From positions 2,170,001 through 2,234,000 of the forward strand of contig OZ244806.1 of the NCBI GenBank assembly GCA_965220075.1: 64,000 nt of DNA, written 5' to 3'. This DNA comes from G965220075 sp965220075. GTDB taxonomy: Bacteria; Chloroflexota; UBA11872. The notes beneath the pieces are model-generated. The model saw only the letters and a program-made list of their open reading frames with translations. It was not told where the DNA came from and did not search any database. The translations under genes were made by a program, and so were the position numbers. Shown here piece after piece: positions 16,261 to 24,845 of this stretch (positions are counted from its first letter, which is position 1; the number at the start of each line of letters is the position of its first letter).

Positions 16261-16452
16261 ATGGTTTTGCGAATCAAGGACCGGCTGCTGGCCGGTCTGG
16301 GGGCGGCCGTGACCGACGAGCGCGGCAACGCCACCGAATACATCGTCATCGCGGGGATCAGCGTGGCCGTCTTCGGGGTAGCGATCGTGGCCTGGAACAA
16401 CGGCCTGGCGACCTATCTCGAGGGTGTGCTCGGCGATCTGACGGGGCTGTAG
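16261..16452 (+). CDS. flp: Flp-type pilin
   Basis: The 63-residue prepilin has a basic leader, then DERGNATEYIVIAGISVAVFGVAI and one hydrophobic helix, the Flp/Tad pilin layout. It is preceded by a near-perfect Shine-Dalgarno (GAGGAG, 16249-16254). The processing site is unusual: after the conserved Gly only three residues precede Glu-Tyr, whereas most Flp pilins have four. It is followed at once by TadE- and TadG-like genes. The processing enzyme would be the prepilin peptidase at the end of the operon. Confidence 0.85.
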   Translation: MVLRIKDRLLAGLGAAVTDERGNATEYIVIAGISVAVFGVAIVAWNNGLATYLEGVLGDLTGL

Positions 16453-16455
16453 GCC

Positions 16456-16890
16456 ATGCGGCCGTTTCGCCGGCAGCGACGTTGTCTAGTTGGCGGATGG
16501 GCAGTGCTCGGGCGGGAGCGCGGTTCCGTGGGCGCGGAGGCGGTGCTGGCGATGCTGGTGGTTGTGCCGGTGCTGCTGGCGGTCATCGTCTTCGCCCAAA
16601 CGCTTGACGCCTGGCAGGCCCAGAACCACGTGGCGGCCGCGGCGGCCCGCCTGGCGGCGCAGGAGGGCGGTGACAGCGCCGCCCTCCGCGCCCGGGTGGC
16701 GGCGGAACTGCAGGCCGCCGGCCTGGAACCCGATCAAGTCGTCCTCACGATCGAGCCTGCCACGGTGGACTGGCGCGAGCCGGTCACCGTTGAGCTGCGG
16801 AGCGTCCGACGCGTACGGATCCCGTTCCTGCTGGAGTTGGACGTGCCTCTGCGCTCACGCTTCAACGCCCGCGGGGAAGTGAACCGATGA
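16456..16890 (+). CDS. tadE: TadE-like pseudopilin
   Basis: The 144-residue protein has a basic leader, then RGSVGAEAVLAMLVVVPVLL, where Gly-x-x-Gly-Ala-Glu precedes a single helix, as in TadE minor pilins. A periplasmic or surface domain with Val/Arg-rich strands follows. It starts three bases after the pilin stop and overlaps tadG by four bases. TadE/TadF proteins prime or cap Flp pili. Confidence 0.8.
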   Translation: MRPFRRQRRCLVGGWAVLGRERGSVGAEAVLAMLVVVPVLLAVIVFAQTLDAWQAQNHVAAAAARLAAQEGGDSAALRARVAAELQAAGLEPDQVVLTIEPATVDWREPVTVELRSVRRVRIPFLLELDVPLRSRFNARGEVNR

Positions 16891-17390
16891 GCGCGTGGCC
16901 GCGGCGCGCCGTAGGCGACGAATCCGGCGCGGTCTCCGCGATGGCGCTGTCGCTGCTGAGTCTCTTACTTCTTATGGGGGCGCTGGTCATCGACATCAGC
17001 GCCATCCGGGCCCAGCGTCTGCGGTTCGGGGATGTCCTTGAGCAGGCCGCCGTGGTGGCCTCAGGCCATATCGATGCCGGGCGTCTGGCATCCACCGGCG
17101 AGATCCGGCTGCCGGACTCGGCGATGGCCGTCGCCCGCGAGTATCTGCAGCGGAACCTGCAGCCGCTTGATAGACAGATCGCGGGGTCGTCGGCCGCCGC
17201 AGTTGCGGCAGCGGCCGAGGTCGCCGTGACCCAGCCCGGCGGGACCGATCCGATACATGACCGGGCGGTCACCGCCCCAACAGTGTCGATACGGGCCGAG
17301 ATCCCGGTACGCACCGGGCTGCTCAGGCTCGCGGGACTGCCCGGCACCTACGCGCTACGGCTTAGTGCCAGCGCTGCGACAAGGAGATAA
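16887..17390 (+). CDS. tadG: TadG-like pilus-assembly protein
   Basis: The 167-residue protein has DESGAVSAMALSLLSLLLL, a TadG-like N-terminal helix with the Glu-Ser-Gly-Ala motif, and an Ala-rich exposed domain (DVLEQAAVVASGHIDAGRL). Full-length TadG proteins are usually longer and have a von Willebrand A-like domain. This short form lacks it and is closer to the shortened TadG-like proteins of monoderm clusters. It overlaps tadE by four bases. Confidence 0.75.
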   Translation: MSAWPRRAVGDESGAVSAMALSLLSLLLLMGALVIDISAIRAQRLRFGDVLEQAAVVASGHIDAGRLASTGEIRLPDSAMAVAREYLQRNLQPLDRQIAGSSAAAVAAAAEVAVTQPGGTDPIHDRAVTAPTVSIRAEIPVRTGLLRLAGLPGTYALRLSASAATRR

Positions 17391-17394
17391 CGAC

Positions 17395-18303
17395 ATGCGA
17401 AGTCCGAGGTATAGATCGCTCGTGGGGCAGCACGTCAGGTTGCCGCTGACCATCGCGGCGGCAGTCGTCGTCGCCGTGGTCGGCATAGGCCTTGCCGCCG
17501 GCTACCTGCTGGGTGCCAGGGATCCAACCCCGATCGAACCCGCCATGCCGGCAGCGGCTGCCGTAACCCCCTATCCCGCGTCCGCCGGCGTCGCCGTCAC
17601 GGCCCTAGCCATCGCGTCTGGGGGCGTGGACGAACCCGTGCCGCTCGCCGTCGGCGAGAGCGCGCGGTTCAGCGTGAGGGTGGCGCTGGACGATGGCACC
17701 TCGCGCGACGACGCCCCGGTTCGGTGGTTCTCAAGCGACGGGCGGGTACTGGCGGTCGATCCAGCCGGCGTTGCCACCGGCCTGGCGCTCGGTCGGGCCA
17801 GGGTGCACGCCGTCCTGCCGCCCTTCGACGCGTCGGCCGCGGTGGTCGTCGGTGGCGCGGGCGCTATAGCGCACAGCACAGGCGACGCTCAGCCGGACCC
17901 GGACGACCTAGTGCGACTTGAGCAGCGGCTGCTCGACTGGATCGGGTGGACCAGGGCGCGTCAGGGGCTGCCGGAGGTCGCCGTCGACGAAAAGCGGCGC
18001 GGAGCGCTCCGTGCTCTCACCGCGCATGCGCTCCGGCAGGGTGGGATCGACCACGTCGATCCACAGTCCCGCCAGTACCGCGCGGCCGCGCGCGACGGTT
18101 GGGAGGTCCGGCTGCTACCTGTGGGCGCGCCGTCCGGATGGACCGGAGCCGCGTTTGACGATCTGTCTGCGCTGGTCGGCCAGGAGGCGTTGTCGCTGCT
18201 GACCGACCCGGCCGCGGCGCAGGTTGCGGTCGGTCTGGTGTTCGATGGGCGCGCGTCCGACCAGCTCTGGGCGGGCGTGGCCGTGCTGCTCGAGGCGCCG
18301 TAA
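17395..18303 (+). CDS. Membrane-anchored protein with Ig-like and CAP-like regions
   Basis: The 302-residue protein starts at ATG 17395, after AAGGAG at 17381. It has an N-terminal anchor (about 16-40, PLTIAAAVVVAVVGIGLAAG). A BIG2-like strand-rich region follows (ESARFSVRVALDDGTSRDDA, then VRWFSSDGRVLAVDPAGVAT). The C-terminal domain contains LLDWIGWTRARQGLPEVAV and ALRQGGIDHVDPQS, resembling the N..R...G...L and H motifs of CAP/SCP domains. Key CAP residues are not all present, so that call is tentative. It sits within the Tad operon and is probably a surface component. Confidence 0.6.
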   Translation: MRSPRYRSLVGQHVRLPLTIAAAVVVAVVGIGLAAGYLLGARDPTPIEPAMPAAAAVTPYPASAGVAVTALAIASGGVDEPVPLAVGESARFSVRVALDDGTSRDDAPVRWFSSDGRVLAVDPAGVATGLALGRARVHAVLPPFDASAAVVVGGAGAIAHSTGDAQPDPDDLVRLEQRLLDWIGWTRARQGLPEVAVDEKRRGALRALTAHALRQGGIDHVDPQSRQYRAAARDGWEVRLLPVGAPSGWTGAAFDDLSALVGQEALSLLTDPAAAQVAVGLVFDGRASDQLWAGVAVLLEAP

Positions 18304-18306
18304 CCC

Positions 18307-19983
18307 ATGCCACGCGTGGCATGGATGCTGGTGGTGTTCACCTCCCTCCTGGCGGCTATTGGGATCGTCACGACCGCACGGGCGAACCATGGAATCTGGG
18401 AAACCGAGACCGTCTGGGTCGAGCCCGTGATCGAGACGCGCACTGTCTGGGTGCCCGGCTATGAGGAGGATTACACGGTCTGGCTGCCGGGTCGCTATGA
18501 GACCCAGACCCGTGTGATTGAAGTGCAGGAGTGGCAAGCGAGCCTGGTGTGGGTGCCGTCCGGCCACTGGGAGGAACGCCGGCACTGGGTGGAGAGCGGC
18601 TATTGGGAGGAGTCGTGGGATCCGTTCGACTGGGTACCCCATGGGACCTGGGTCGACACGTCGCACTGGGAGATCGACCAGGTTTGGGTCGACACCTCGC
18701 AGTGGGAGGACCACGGCGCCTGGGTAACCGTGCAGCGCGAGGAGGTCACGACGGTGTGGGTCCCCGGCAGCTGGACGACCATGCGCCGCTGGGTCGCGGG
18801 CTACTACGAGACCACGGAGGTAGTCGTGGTCCCGGGGCACTACGACACGCAGAATACCTGGGTCACCCTCCCGCATCCGGCGCCCACGCCCAATCCGCCG
18901 CCGGCCTCGCCCCCTGCACAGACACCGGAGACCGGCGGCGACTGCGCAGTGCCGGCCGGTATCTACAAGGTGACGGACTACTACGCGGGGACTGACGTGG
19001 AACAAACGGATGAATCCATTCACTACCTCACCGTGACCGATGACCGGCCCAATGACCTCTACGCCGTCGACCTCGGCAGCTACGGCAAAGGCGTGGCCGG
19101 CCCCTACGACGGAGCGGCCTTCAACGGACGCCACCGGGATGTCAACGGCGACCTGCTGGCCGGCACCTTCTATCAGAACTACCGCAAGCTTGATGGATGC
19201 TACGTCCCAACCAGCATCGTCTTCTTCCAGGACGATCGGGTGCTGCTGACCACTGGCGCGCTTCCCGGCGTGACCCCGGTGCCCAGTACCACCCCGACTC
19301 CAACAGAGGTCCCCACAAGCACGCCAACGGCGACCTCCACAAGCACGCCGGAGGTCACTCCGACAACAACCTCGGTAACCGACGTATCACCATCCCCGGC
19401 TTCAGATCCGGATGCTCCGGTCCCGCCCTCCCAGCCCCCACCGGGCGGTCTCGTGCCTAGTCCCAAGCCAACGTCGCAGCCAACCGGGGGCCCGGCGCCC
19501 ACGCCGACATCCGGTCCCGTGCCAACCTCTACGCCGGTGGCACACGATCCGCCCGCGGGGACGATCCGGGTGGCGCCCGTGCTGGCGGGCTCGGCCGTTG
19601 CCGGTGACACCGAGGGATTCCTCGCCATCGAGGTGCTGCGCGGCGCGCCGATCGACCTCTGGGTACGGGCGGCGGTCGATCCGCCGTCCTCGGACCCAGG
19701 GGCGACCACGGCGCTGCAGCAGTGGACCTTTTTGCGCGGGGCGAACGACCGGCCGGGCGGCACGCGGCCCGGCGACATCGGGCGCCCGGACGAGACCCTC
19801 CGTATGCAATGGAACGACGTGACGCCCATTGTCGACGGTCATTTCCATCCTTATGACCTCCACCTCCGTGCCCGGATCCGCGTTACCTACAGCGACCGCA
19901 CGCTGCAGGACTTCGAGCTGGAGGGATCGATCGCGGTCACCGTGCGCTATCAGGGCGCCACCAGCTGGGTGGACCGCCGATGA
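18307..19983 (+). CDS. Secreted Trp-rich repeat surface protein of the Tad operon
   Basis: The 558-residue protein has a signal peptide (to about residue 26). A region of about 160 residues follows with short repeats of the type VWVPGxYE and GHWEERRHWVESGYWEE. These resemble the WxxGxW/YxWVPG repeat family but are irregular and very rich in Trp, Glu and Val. Next come a small globular part (CAVPAGIYKVTDYYAGTDVE), a long Pro/Thr/Ser linker (about 315-420) typical of wall-spanning proteins, and a C-terminal beta-rich domain. Position between the CAP-like and CpaB genes suggests a pilus-associated adhesin or tip protein; that is inference. Confidence 0.65.
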   Translation: MPRVAWMLVVFTSLLAAIGIVTTARANHGIWETETVWVEPVIETRTVWVPGYEEDYTVWLPGRYETQTRVIEVQEWQASLVWVPSGHWEERRHWVESGYWEESWDPFDWVPHGTWVDTSHWEIDQVWVDTSQWEDHGAWVTVQREEVTTVWVPGSWTTMRRWVAGYYETTEVVVVPGHYDTQNTWVTLPHPAPTPNPPPASPPAQTPETGGDCAVPAGIYKVTDYYAGTDVEQTDESIHYLTVTDDRPNDLYAVDLGSYGKGVAGPYDGAAFNGRHRDVNGDLLAGTFYQNYRKLDGCYVPTSIVFFQDDRVLLTTGALPGVTPVPSTTPTPTEVPTSTPTATSTSTPEVTPTTTSVTDVSPSPASDPDAPVPPSQPPPGGLVPSPKPTSQPTGGPAPTPTSGPVPTSTPVAHDPPAGTIRVAPVLAGSAVAGDTEGFLAIEVLRGAPIDLWVRAAVDPPSSDPGATTALQQWTFLRGANDRPGGTRPGDIGRPDETLRMQWNDVTPIVDGHFHPYDLHLRARIRVTYSDRTLQDFELEGSIAVTVRYQGATSWVDRR

Positions 19984-20702
19984 GACGCCACTGGCTGCTC
20001 GCCCTTGCCGTGCTACTGGGTCTCTTCGCCGGCGTCCTGGTCTACCGCAATATCCAACTGGCGCCGGTAGTGGTGGCGGCGCGACCGCTGGCGTTGGGCG
20101 ACCTTCTGGTGCCGGACGCGCTGACGCTGCGTGACGTCAACCCCGCATCGCTGCCGGAAGGAGCGGTCACGTCTTTGGAGGCGGCGGTCGGGGCCTTCGC
20201 CACCGGCCCTATTCCTACCGGTCAATACATCGTGGCCGGGCAGCTGGCCGGATCGCGCCGCGCGGCGCTGCTGGCGCACGCGGGGCCCATCCCGCCCGGG
20301 CACGCCCTTGTCGCAATCCCTATCGACGCCACGCGCGCGCTGGGCGGCGTGGTCCCACCGTCACAGGTCGTTGATGTCCTGGTCGTCGGCCCCGACCCAA
20401 CGGCTGTCCAAACGCTCCCTGCGACTGCTCCGCCGATAGTGGAGATCCTCGGACGCGGCGTCCTGCTGGTGGAGTTGCGCACCGACCGAGGCGAGCCGCT
20501 GCTCGCGCCGTCGGGTGATGGCGGCCTCGACCGTGGGCCGAAAGGACGCATCGGCGCCGCTGTGCTGGCCGTGCCCTCGGCGGACGTCCCGCGCTACGTC
20601 GTGCGCATCCCGTCGGGGACCTTCGTGCTCAGCCAACGCCTTGACGAACCCGCCAGCGCCTCCATCGACAGCGGTCGCCAGATCAGTGCGGACACCAAAT
20701 GA
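19980..20702 (+). CDS. cpaB: CpaB/RcpC Flp-pilus assembly protein
   Basis: The 240-residue protein has one N-terminal membrane helix, then a SAF domain (VVVAARPLALGDLLVPDALT) and the CpaB-like continuation (HALVAIPIDATRALGGVVPP, then SQVVDVLVV). CpaB proteins line the periplasmic part of the Tad system. Its start overlaps the previous stop by four bases, and its stop overlaps the CpaF start by four. Confidence 0.85.
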   Translation: MRRHWLLALAVLLGLFAGVLVYRNIQLAPVVVAARPLALGDLLVPDALTLRDVNPASLPEGAVTSLEAAVGAFATGPIPTGQYIVAGQLAGSRRAALLAHAGPIPPGHALVAIPIDATRALGGVVPPSQVVDVLVVGPDPTAVQTLPATAPPIVEILGRGVLLVELRTDRGEPLLAPSGDGGLDRGPKGRIGAAVLAVPSADVPRYVVRIPSGTFVLSQRLDEPASASIDSGRQISADTK

Positions 20703-22054
20703 GTGACGCGCCCGTCGCACCCTCCGCGGACCGCAGAGCGTCCATCGGTATGGAGGCCCTCCTTGCGGACGAGGCGTTCCTGACGGGGGTGCGGGAACGT
20801 CTGGTCACGGCGCTCGAGCCGCACGTGCTGGACCCCTTCAGCCCCGCGCGCGACCGTTCCTCGCGCATCGGCTCGGTGATCCGGACCCATCTCGCCGAGG
20901 TTTTTCCCCGAGCGGTGCCCGATCCGGCTCTGGTCCGGCGGCTGCGTGACGAGCTGGCCGGTCTCGGGCCACTCGCGGCGCTGATGGTGGACCCGGACGT
21001 GACCGACGTGCTGGTCAACGGTCCGGCGGACGTCTGGGTGGAGCGCAGTGGCCGGCTCGAGTCGACGTCGGCGCGTTTTCGCGACGTCCAGCACCTGTCG
21101 GCGCTGATGGAGAAGATCGCTGCGCTGGTAGGACGCCATCTGTCCCTGGAGAGTCCCTGTGTGGACGCTCGCATGGCCGATGGCAGCCGGGCCAATCTGG
21201 TGATCGCGCCGGTAGGTGGACCCTGCCTCTCAATCCGTAAGCACCGGCGCGTGCGGCTGGCCCTGCGTTCTGACAGACCGGCTGCCGGGGGCCAGCCCGT
21301 CGCGGATGCGCCGCCGGCCGACTGGGTCGCCGCCGGCGGTCTGAGCTCGGACATGGCGGTCTTCCTCGCCACCGCGGTGCGCGCGCGCCTGAACCTTCTG
21401 ATCGCCGGTGCCACCGGCGCCGGCAAGACGACGCTGCTGGCCAGCCTGCTGGCGGCGGTACCGGCCGGCGAGCGCGTGGTGATCATCGAAGACACTACTG
21501 AGCTGGCCGTACCCGATCAGCGGCACACGGTTCGCCTGCAGTGTGTACATGGCCACCGACCCGTCGACTATCAGGACCGCACCGTCTCGGTGGCCGACCT
21601 CGTCGCGAACGCCCTGCGCATGCGACCCGATCGCTTGGTGGTCGGCGAGATCCGCAGCCCGCGCGAGGCCTATGTGTGTCTGGAGGCGCTCAACACCGGA
21701 CACGCCGGCTCGGGGACCACGATCCACGCCAATGGGGCGGCCGACGCGCTGGGCCGGTTGGAGACGCTGGTGCGCCGGGAGTATCGCGACGTCAGCCTGC
21801 GGGAACTGCGCGAGCCGATCGCGCGCGCCTTCGACCTCGTTATCCACGTGGGCCGGCTCGCGGATGGGCGTCGCGCGGTGCTCGAGATCATGGAACTGGC
21901 CGGCATGGAGTCCGAGGGCGCCTACGACCTGCGGCCCGTCTTCGCCGCTGAGCGTGCGGCGGGCGATGACGCGGTGAGCTTCCGTGGTGCCGACGGCTAC
22001 GAGCCGGGGGCCAAGGTGAGGGCAAAGCTGCACCTCCAGGGCGCGGTGCTTTGA
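20699..22054 (+). CDS. cpaF: CpaF/TadA secretion ATPase
   Basis: The 451-residue hexameric motor ATPase has the Walker A GATGAGKTT near residues 236-244, an Asp box in VIIEDTTELAV and the Walker B region RMPDRLVVGEIR read as MRPDRLVVGEIRSPRE near 309-322. The His-box motif is in GTTIHANGAADALG. It powers extension, and in many systems retraction, of Flp pili. The C-terminal about 40 residues are less conserved. It overlaps tadB by four bases at a TTG start. Confidence 0.93.
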   Translation: MSDAPVAPSADRRASIGMEALLADEAFLTGVRERLVTALEPHVLDPFSPARDRSSRIGSVIRTHLAEVFPRAVPDPALVRRLRDELAGLGPLAALMVDPDVTDVLVNGPADVWVERSGRLESTSARFRDVQHLSALMEKIAALVGRHLSLESPCVDARMADGSRANLVIAPVGGPCLSIRKHRRVRLALRSDRPAAGGQPVADAPPADWVAAGGLSSDMAVFLATAVRARLNLLIAGATGAGKTTLLASLLAAVPAGERVVIIEDTTELAVPDQRHTVRLQCVHGHRPVDYQDRTVSVADLVANALRMRPDRLVVGEIRSPREAYVCLEALNTGHAGSGTTIHANGAADALGRLETLVRREYRDVSLRELREPIARAFDLVIHVGRLADGRRAVLEIMELAGMESEGAYDLRPVFAAERAAGDDAVSFRGADGYEPGAKVRAKLHLQGAVL

Positions 22055-22917
22055 ATCCCGCCATCGCGGCAGCCGTGTTCGCGACAGCGGGCGTCGTCGC
22101 GTTGGCGCTGGCCCTGGCGCCGGCAGCTACGCGACCTGTGGCGCCTGAGCACGCCTGGCTGCATCGCCGTCTGGTCGGTCTGAGCGCTCAGCTACGCGAA
22201 GCCGGAGTCTTGATCTCGCCACGTACATTCCTGCTGCTCAATGGCGTGGCCGTAGCGCTGGGTGTGGTGGTCGGTGGGGCCTTCGCACCGCCTTTTGCGC
22301 TCATGGGCGCGGCGGCCGGCGCGATCACCCCGGCTGTGCTGCTTCGCGCCGCCGTGACGCGGGCCCAGGCACGTGCCGATCGCGAGGCGCTCGCGCTGTT
22401 GCGCCTGGTGGCCGCGCACCTCCGGACCGACGCCACCTACCTCGACGCGCTGCGGGCCGCGGCCGAGGGCGTGTCCACACCGCAGGTCCGAGACGAGCTT
22501 GCCTGGATCGCCAATCGCTTCCGGCTGGACCGGCCACTCCACCGCTCGCTGGTGGAGGCTGCCGCGCGCACACCTGGTCGCCATCTGCGGCTGGCCTACC
22601 GCGTGCTGGCCCGCGCGATCGAGCACGGCGTGTCAGGGCGGCGCGCGGTCGTGGCTCTGGAGGGGCTCGAGGCCACGATCGCGGCCAATTTGCGCGCGCG
22701 CGAGGACCTGCGGGCCAAGACCCGCGGGATCCGTATCCAAATCGTCGTGGTGGCGCTGGCCATCCCGGCCATACATCTGTACCTGCGGGGGACAAACCCG
22801 GAATCCTTCACGGTAATGGACGAGCCATTGGGGCAGTTTGCGCTCCTGCCCGGAGCGGTCCTGCTGGAAGTGGCGGGGCTGCTCCTCTGGCGGCGGTTCA
22901 CGCGGGCGCGGCTATGA
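22051..22917 (+). CDS. tadB: TadB, type II secretion F-like platform protein
   Basis: The 288-residue polytopic protein has two N-terminal helices, a cytoplasmic GspF-like helical domain (LALLRLVAAHLRTDATYLDA and LVEAARTPGRHLRLAYRVLA in outline), and two C-terminal helices. It starts with TTG inside the cpaF stop. TadB and TadC form the inner-membrane platform on which the ATPase acts. Confidence 0.87.
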   Translation: MNPAIAAAVFATAGVVALALALAPAATRPVAPEHAWLHRRLVGLSAQLREAGVLISPRTFLLLNGVAVALGVVVGGAFAPPFALMGAAAGAITPAVLLRAAVTRAQARADREALALLRLVAAHLRTDATYLDALRAAAEGVSTPQVRDELAWIANRFRLDRPLHRSLVEAAARTPGRHLRLAYRVLARAIEHGVSGRRAVVALEGLEATIAANLRAREDLRAKTRGIRIQIVVVALAIPAIHLYLRGTNPESFTVMDEPLGQFALLPGAVLLEVAGLLLWRRFTRARL

Positions 22918-23831
22918 GCAGCACAACGGCGCTCACGGCGCTGGTGGCCGCCGGTGCCGTGGCCCTCATGGCTTTCGTCACGATCGAGCAGGTCGGGGAT
23001 CTCCTTGGTGGCGCTCGCCACCGGCGGGTGATGCGCCTGACAGGGGCGCACCCCCGCGCGGCGGCAGGTCCGACGACGGGGTTGCTGGGCGTCCTGGCGG
23101 CACGCCTCGAGGTGCTCGGTCGGCGACTGGGGCTCCATAAGCGCCTCGTGACCGCGCAGGACCTGCGCGATGCGGGCCTCGAGGCGGCGTGGATCACCCC
23201 GCGGACCGTGGCTGCGATCAAGCTGGCGGTGGGTGCCGGCATCGGCCTGGCGCTGGCGCTGCTCACGCCCTGGGTGCCCGCCATGATGGTGGGCGCCCCC
23301 ATCGGCGGACTGCTGGGATTCGTGGCGCCCTCACTGGTTATCGACGCGCGCAAGTCTGCCCACAGGGCGCGGATTTTGGCCGAGGTGCCGGACGTCATCG
23401 CCGAGTTGCGGGGACTGATCGGCGCCGGGATGGGCGTCGAGCGCGCACTGCACGTAGTGGTGACGGACGATGCATCCGGCGCTGGGTCGACCGCGCTGGT
23501 ACGCGAGATCCGGCGCACCATGGCTGCCTATGGCTTGGGCGTGCCGCTTACCGTGGCCCTGCAGGAGGCGTCCGACCGCTTGGGCGCCCCCGAGTTCGAG
23601 GCCTTCGTGCTGGCGCTCAAGCAGGCGCGGCGCTTGGGCGCGGAGCTCGACGCCGTCCTCGACCAGCACGAGGTGGGGTTGCGGGCGCAGCGGCGCAGCG
23701 ACATCGATGCCGAGGTGGCCTCTCAGGAGGCCAAGGCGCAGATGGTCATCGCGGTCTGCTTCCTGCCCGCGTTCATGCTTCTCATCTTTATCCCCATGCT
23801 CCTAAGCATCATGCAGGGACTCTTTGGATGA
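22914..23831 (+). CDS. tadC: TadC, type II secretion F-like platform protein
   Basis: The 305-residue protein has the GspF-like core (ILAEVPDVIAELRGLIGAGM, then GVERALHVVV), with the family phrase LGAELDAVLDQHEVGLRAQR and the closing helices AQMVIAVCFLPAFMLLIFIP. It starts with ATG inside the tadB stop and overlaps the peptidase start by four bases. Confidence 0.88.
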   Translation: MSSTTALTALVAAGAVALMAFVTIEQVGDLLGGARHRRVMRLTGAHPRAAAGPTTGLLGVLAARLEVLGRRLGLHKRLVTAQDLRDAGLEAAWITPRTVAAIKLAVGAGIGLALALLTPWVPAMMVGAPIGGLLGFVAPSLVIDARKSAHRARILAEVPDVIAELRGLIGAGMGVERALHVVVTDDASGAGSTALVREIRRTMAAYGLGVPLTVALQEASDRLGAPEFEAFVLALKQARRLGAELDAVLDQHEVGLRAQRRSDIDAEVASQEAKAQMVIAVCFLPAFMLLIFIPMLLSIMQGLFG

Positions 23832-24265
23832 CGCCCGGACTGCTGGTCGCCCTGGGCGTCACGCTCGCGGCCTCGGTTACCGACATCCGTGAACGGCGGA
23901 TCCCCAACAAGCTCATACTCGTCGGACTGGTCATCGCCGCGGCCATCGCGGTCACGAGCGGACAGTGGCTGGACGCGCTGGCCGGGAGTCTGCTGGGCAT
24001 GGCGATCCTGGCATTGCCACGACTGGTGTCACGCGATGCGGTCGGACTGGGTGATGTCAAGCTGGTGGGCGTCGTGGGGATGGGCGTCGGCGTGACGGGC
24101 GTCGCCGTGGTCACCGGCCTGGCGGTCGCGGTGGCAACGGCCACAATTGTGTTCCTGTGGTTGGGACGGCGAACGCTCCACCGTCGGCGGCTGCCGTTTG
24201 CCCCGTTCTTGGCCGTCGGCGCGTCAGGCGCGCTTGCCATCAACGCATGGGCGGCGCTGGCGTGA
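23828..24265 (+). CDS. tadV: Prepilin peptidase (A24 family, CpaA/TadV-like)
   Basis: The 145-residue integral-membrane aspartyl protease has both catalytic aspartates visible: Asp19 in VTDIRERRIPN and Asp76 in the GxGD motif GLGDVKL. It has about five or six helices and lacks the N-terminal methyltransferase domain, as is usual for TadV/CpaA. It would process the Flp pilin and the TadE/TadG-like proteins. It ends the 21-kb plus-strand cluster. Confidence 0.9.
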   Translation: MTPGLLVALGVTLAASVTDIRERRIPNKLILVGLVIAAAIAVTSGQWLDALAGSLLGMAILALPRLVSRDAVGLGDVKLVGVVGMGVGVTGVAVVTGLAVAVATATIVFLWLGRRTLHRRRLPFAPFLAVGASGALAINAWAALA

Positions 24266-24359
24266 TCTAGGCTCGAGGTCGCTCGGTATTGTTGGCCTGA
24301 ATCCGCTGATGGGGCGCTGTCTCGGCTTAGCGAGCGACTGCGCTGAGATCGATCGTGGC

Positions 24360-24505
24360 TTACGGCGCATTGCCATACATGACCGCCTGCCACCAGGCAT
24401 AGAGCGGGTCGTGCTCGCTGGGGTGCGCGGCATTGGCCTTGTCGAACGCCAGCGGCTCGACCTGGAGCCACCGGTGCCGGCTGGCCACATAGCGCGTACT
24501 GGAGG
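24360..24505 (-). pseudogene. Unrecognised C-terminal remnant
   Basis: A minus-strand frame reads YVASRHRWLQVEPLAFDKAN, then AAHPSEHDPLYAWWQAVMYG and a TAA stop. It looks like the conserved C-terminus of a real protein, but it has no start and no upstream part. I do not recognise the family. Confidence 0.35.
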
Positions 24506-24515
24506 AAGCGCTGAG

Positions 24516-24845
24516 CTAGTTAGATACAAAGTCATTCCATAGCCGCGCGATGATCTCCCGGAAGAGTTCCCGCTCCTGGGCGTCCAGGCACTGGTTGGCC
24601 CAGGTGCTGCAGGGCATCGGGTTCAGGCTATCTTCGCGAGTGCCGACGCGTACGTACTTGCGGACAGTGTTGCGGGAGAGGCCCAACGTCACGGCGATCC
24701 CCCGCAGCGACAGCCCCTGGAGCCTGGCCTTCTGCAGCGCCTTCCACAGCGCCCGCTGTTGCAGCGTCGACCTCCGGGGCGGCGTGGCCGGAGCTTTATG
24801 AGCTCCTCCGGCGCAGCTTTCGGCAGCGCCGGAGGCGGCCACCAC
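24516..24845 (-). pseudogene. ISL3-like transposase fragment (HTH part)
   Basis: Residues around 28-70 (ALWKALQKARLQGLSLRGIA, then VTLGLSRNTVRKYVR) match the internal helix-turn-helix of ISL3-type transposases. The flanking residues do not, and no DDE domain is present. A perfect GC-rich inverted repeat (CTCCGGCGC at 24806 and GCGCCGGAG at 24826) lies inside. The remaining bases up to 25046 show no gene. Confidence 0.6.

Noticed and set aside
24806..24834. GC-rich inverted repeat as terminator of the Tad operon
   Set aside because: It lies more than 500 bases beyond the last gene, has no T-run, and sits inside a transposase fragment.
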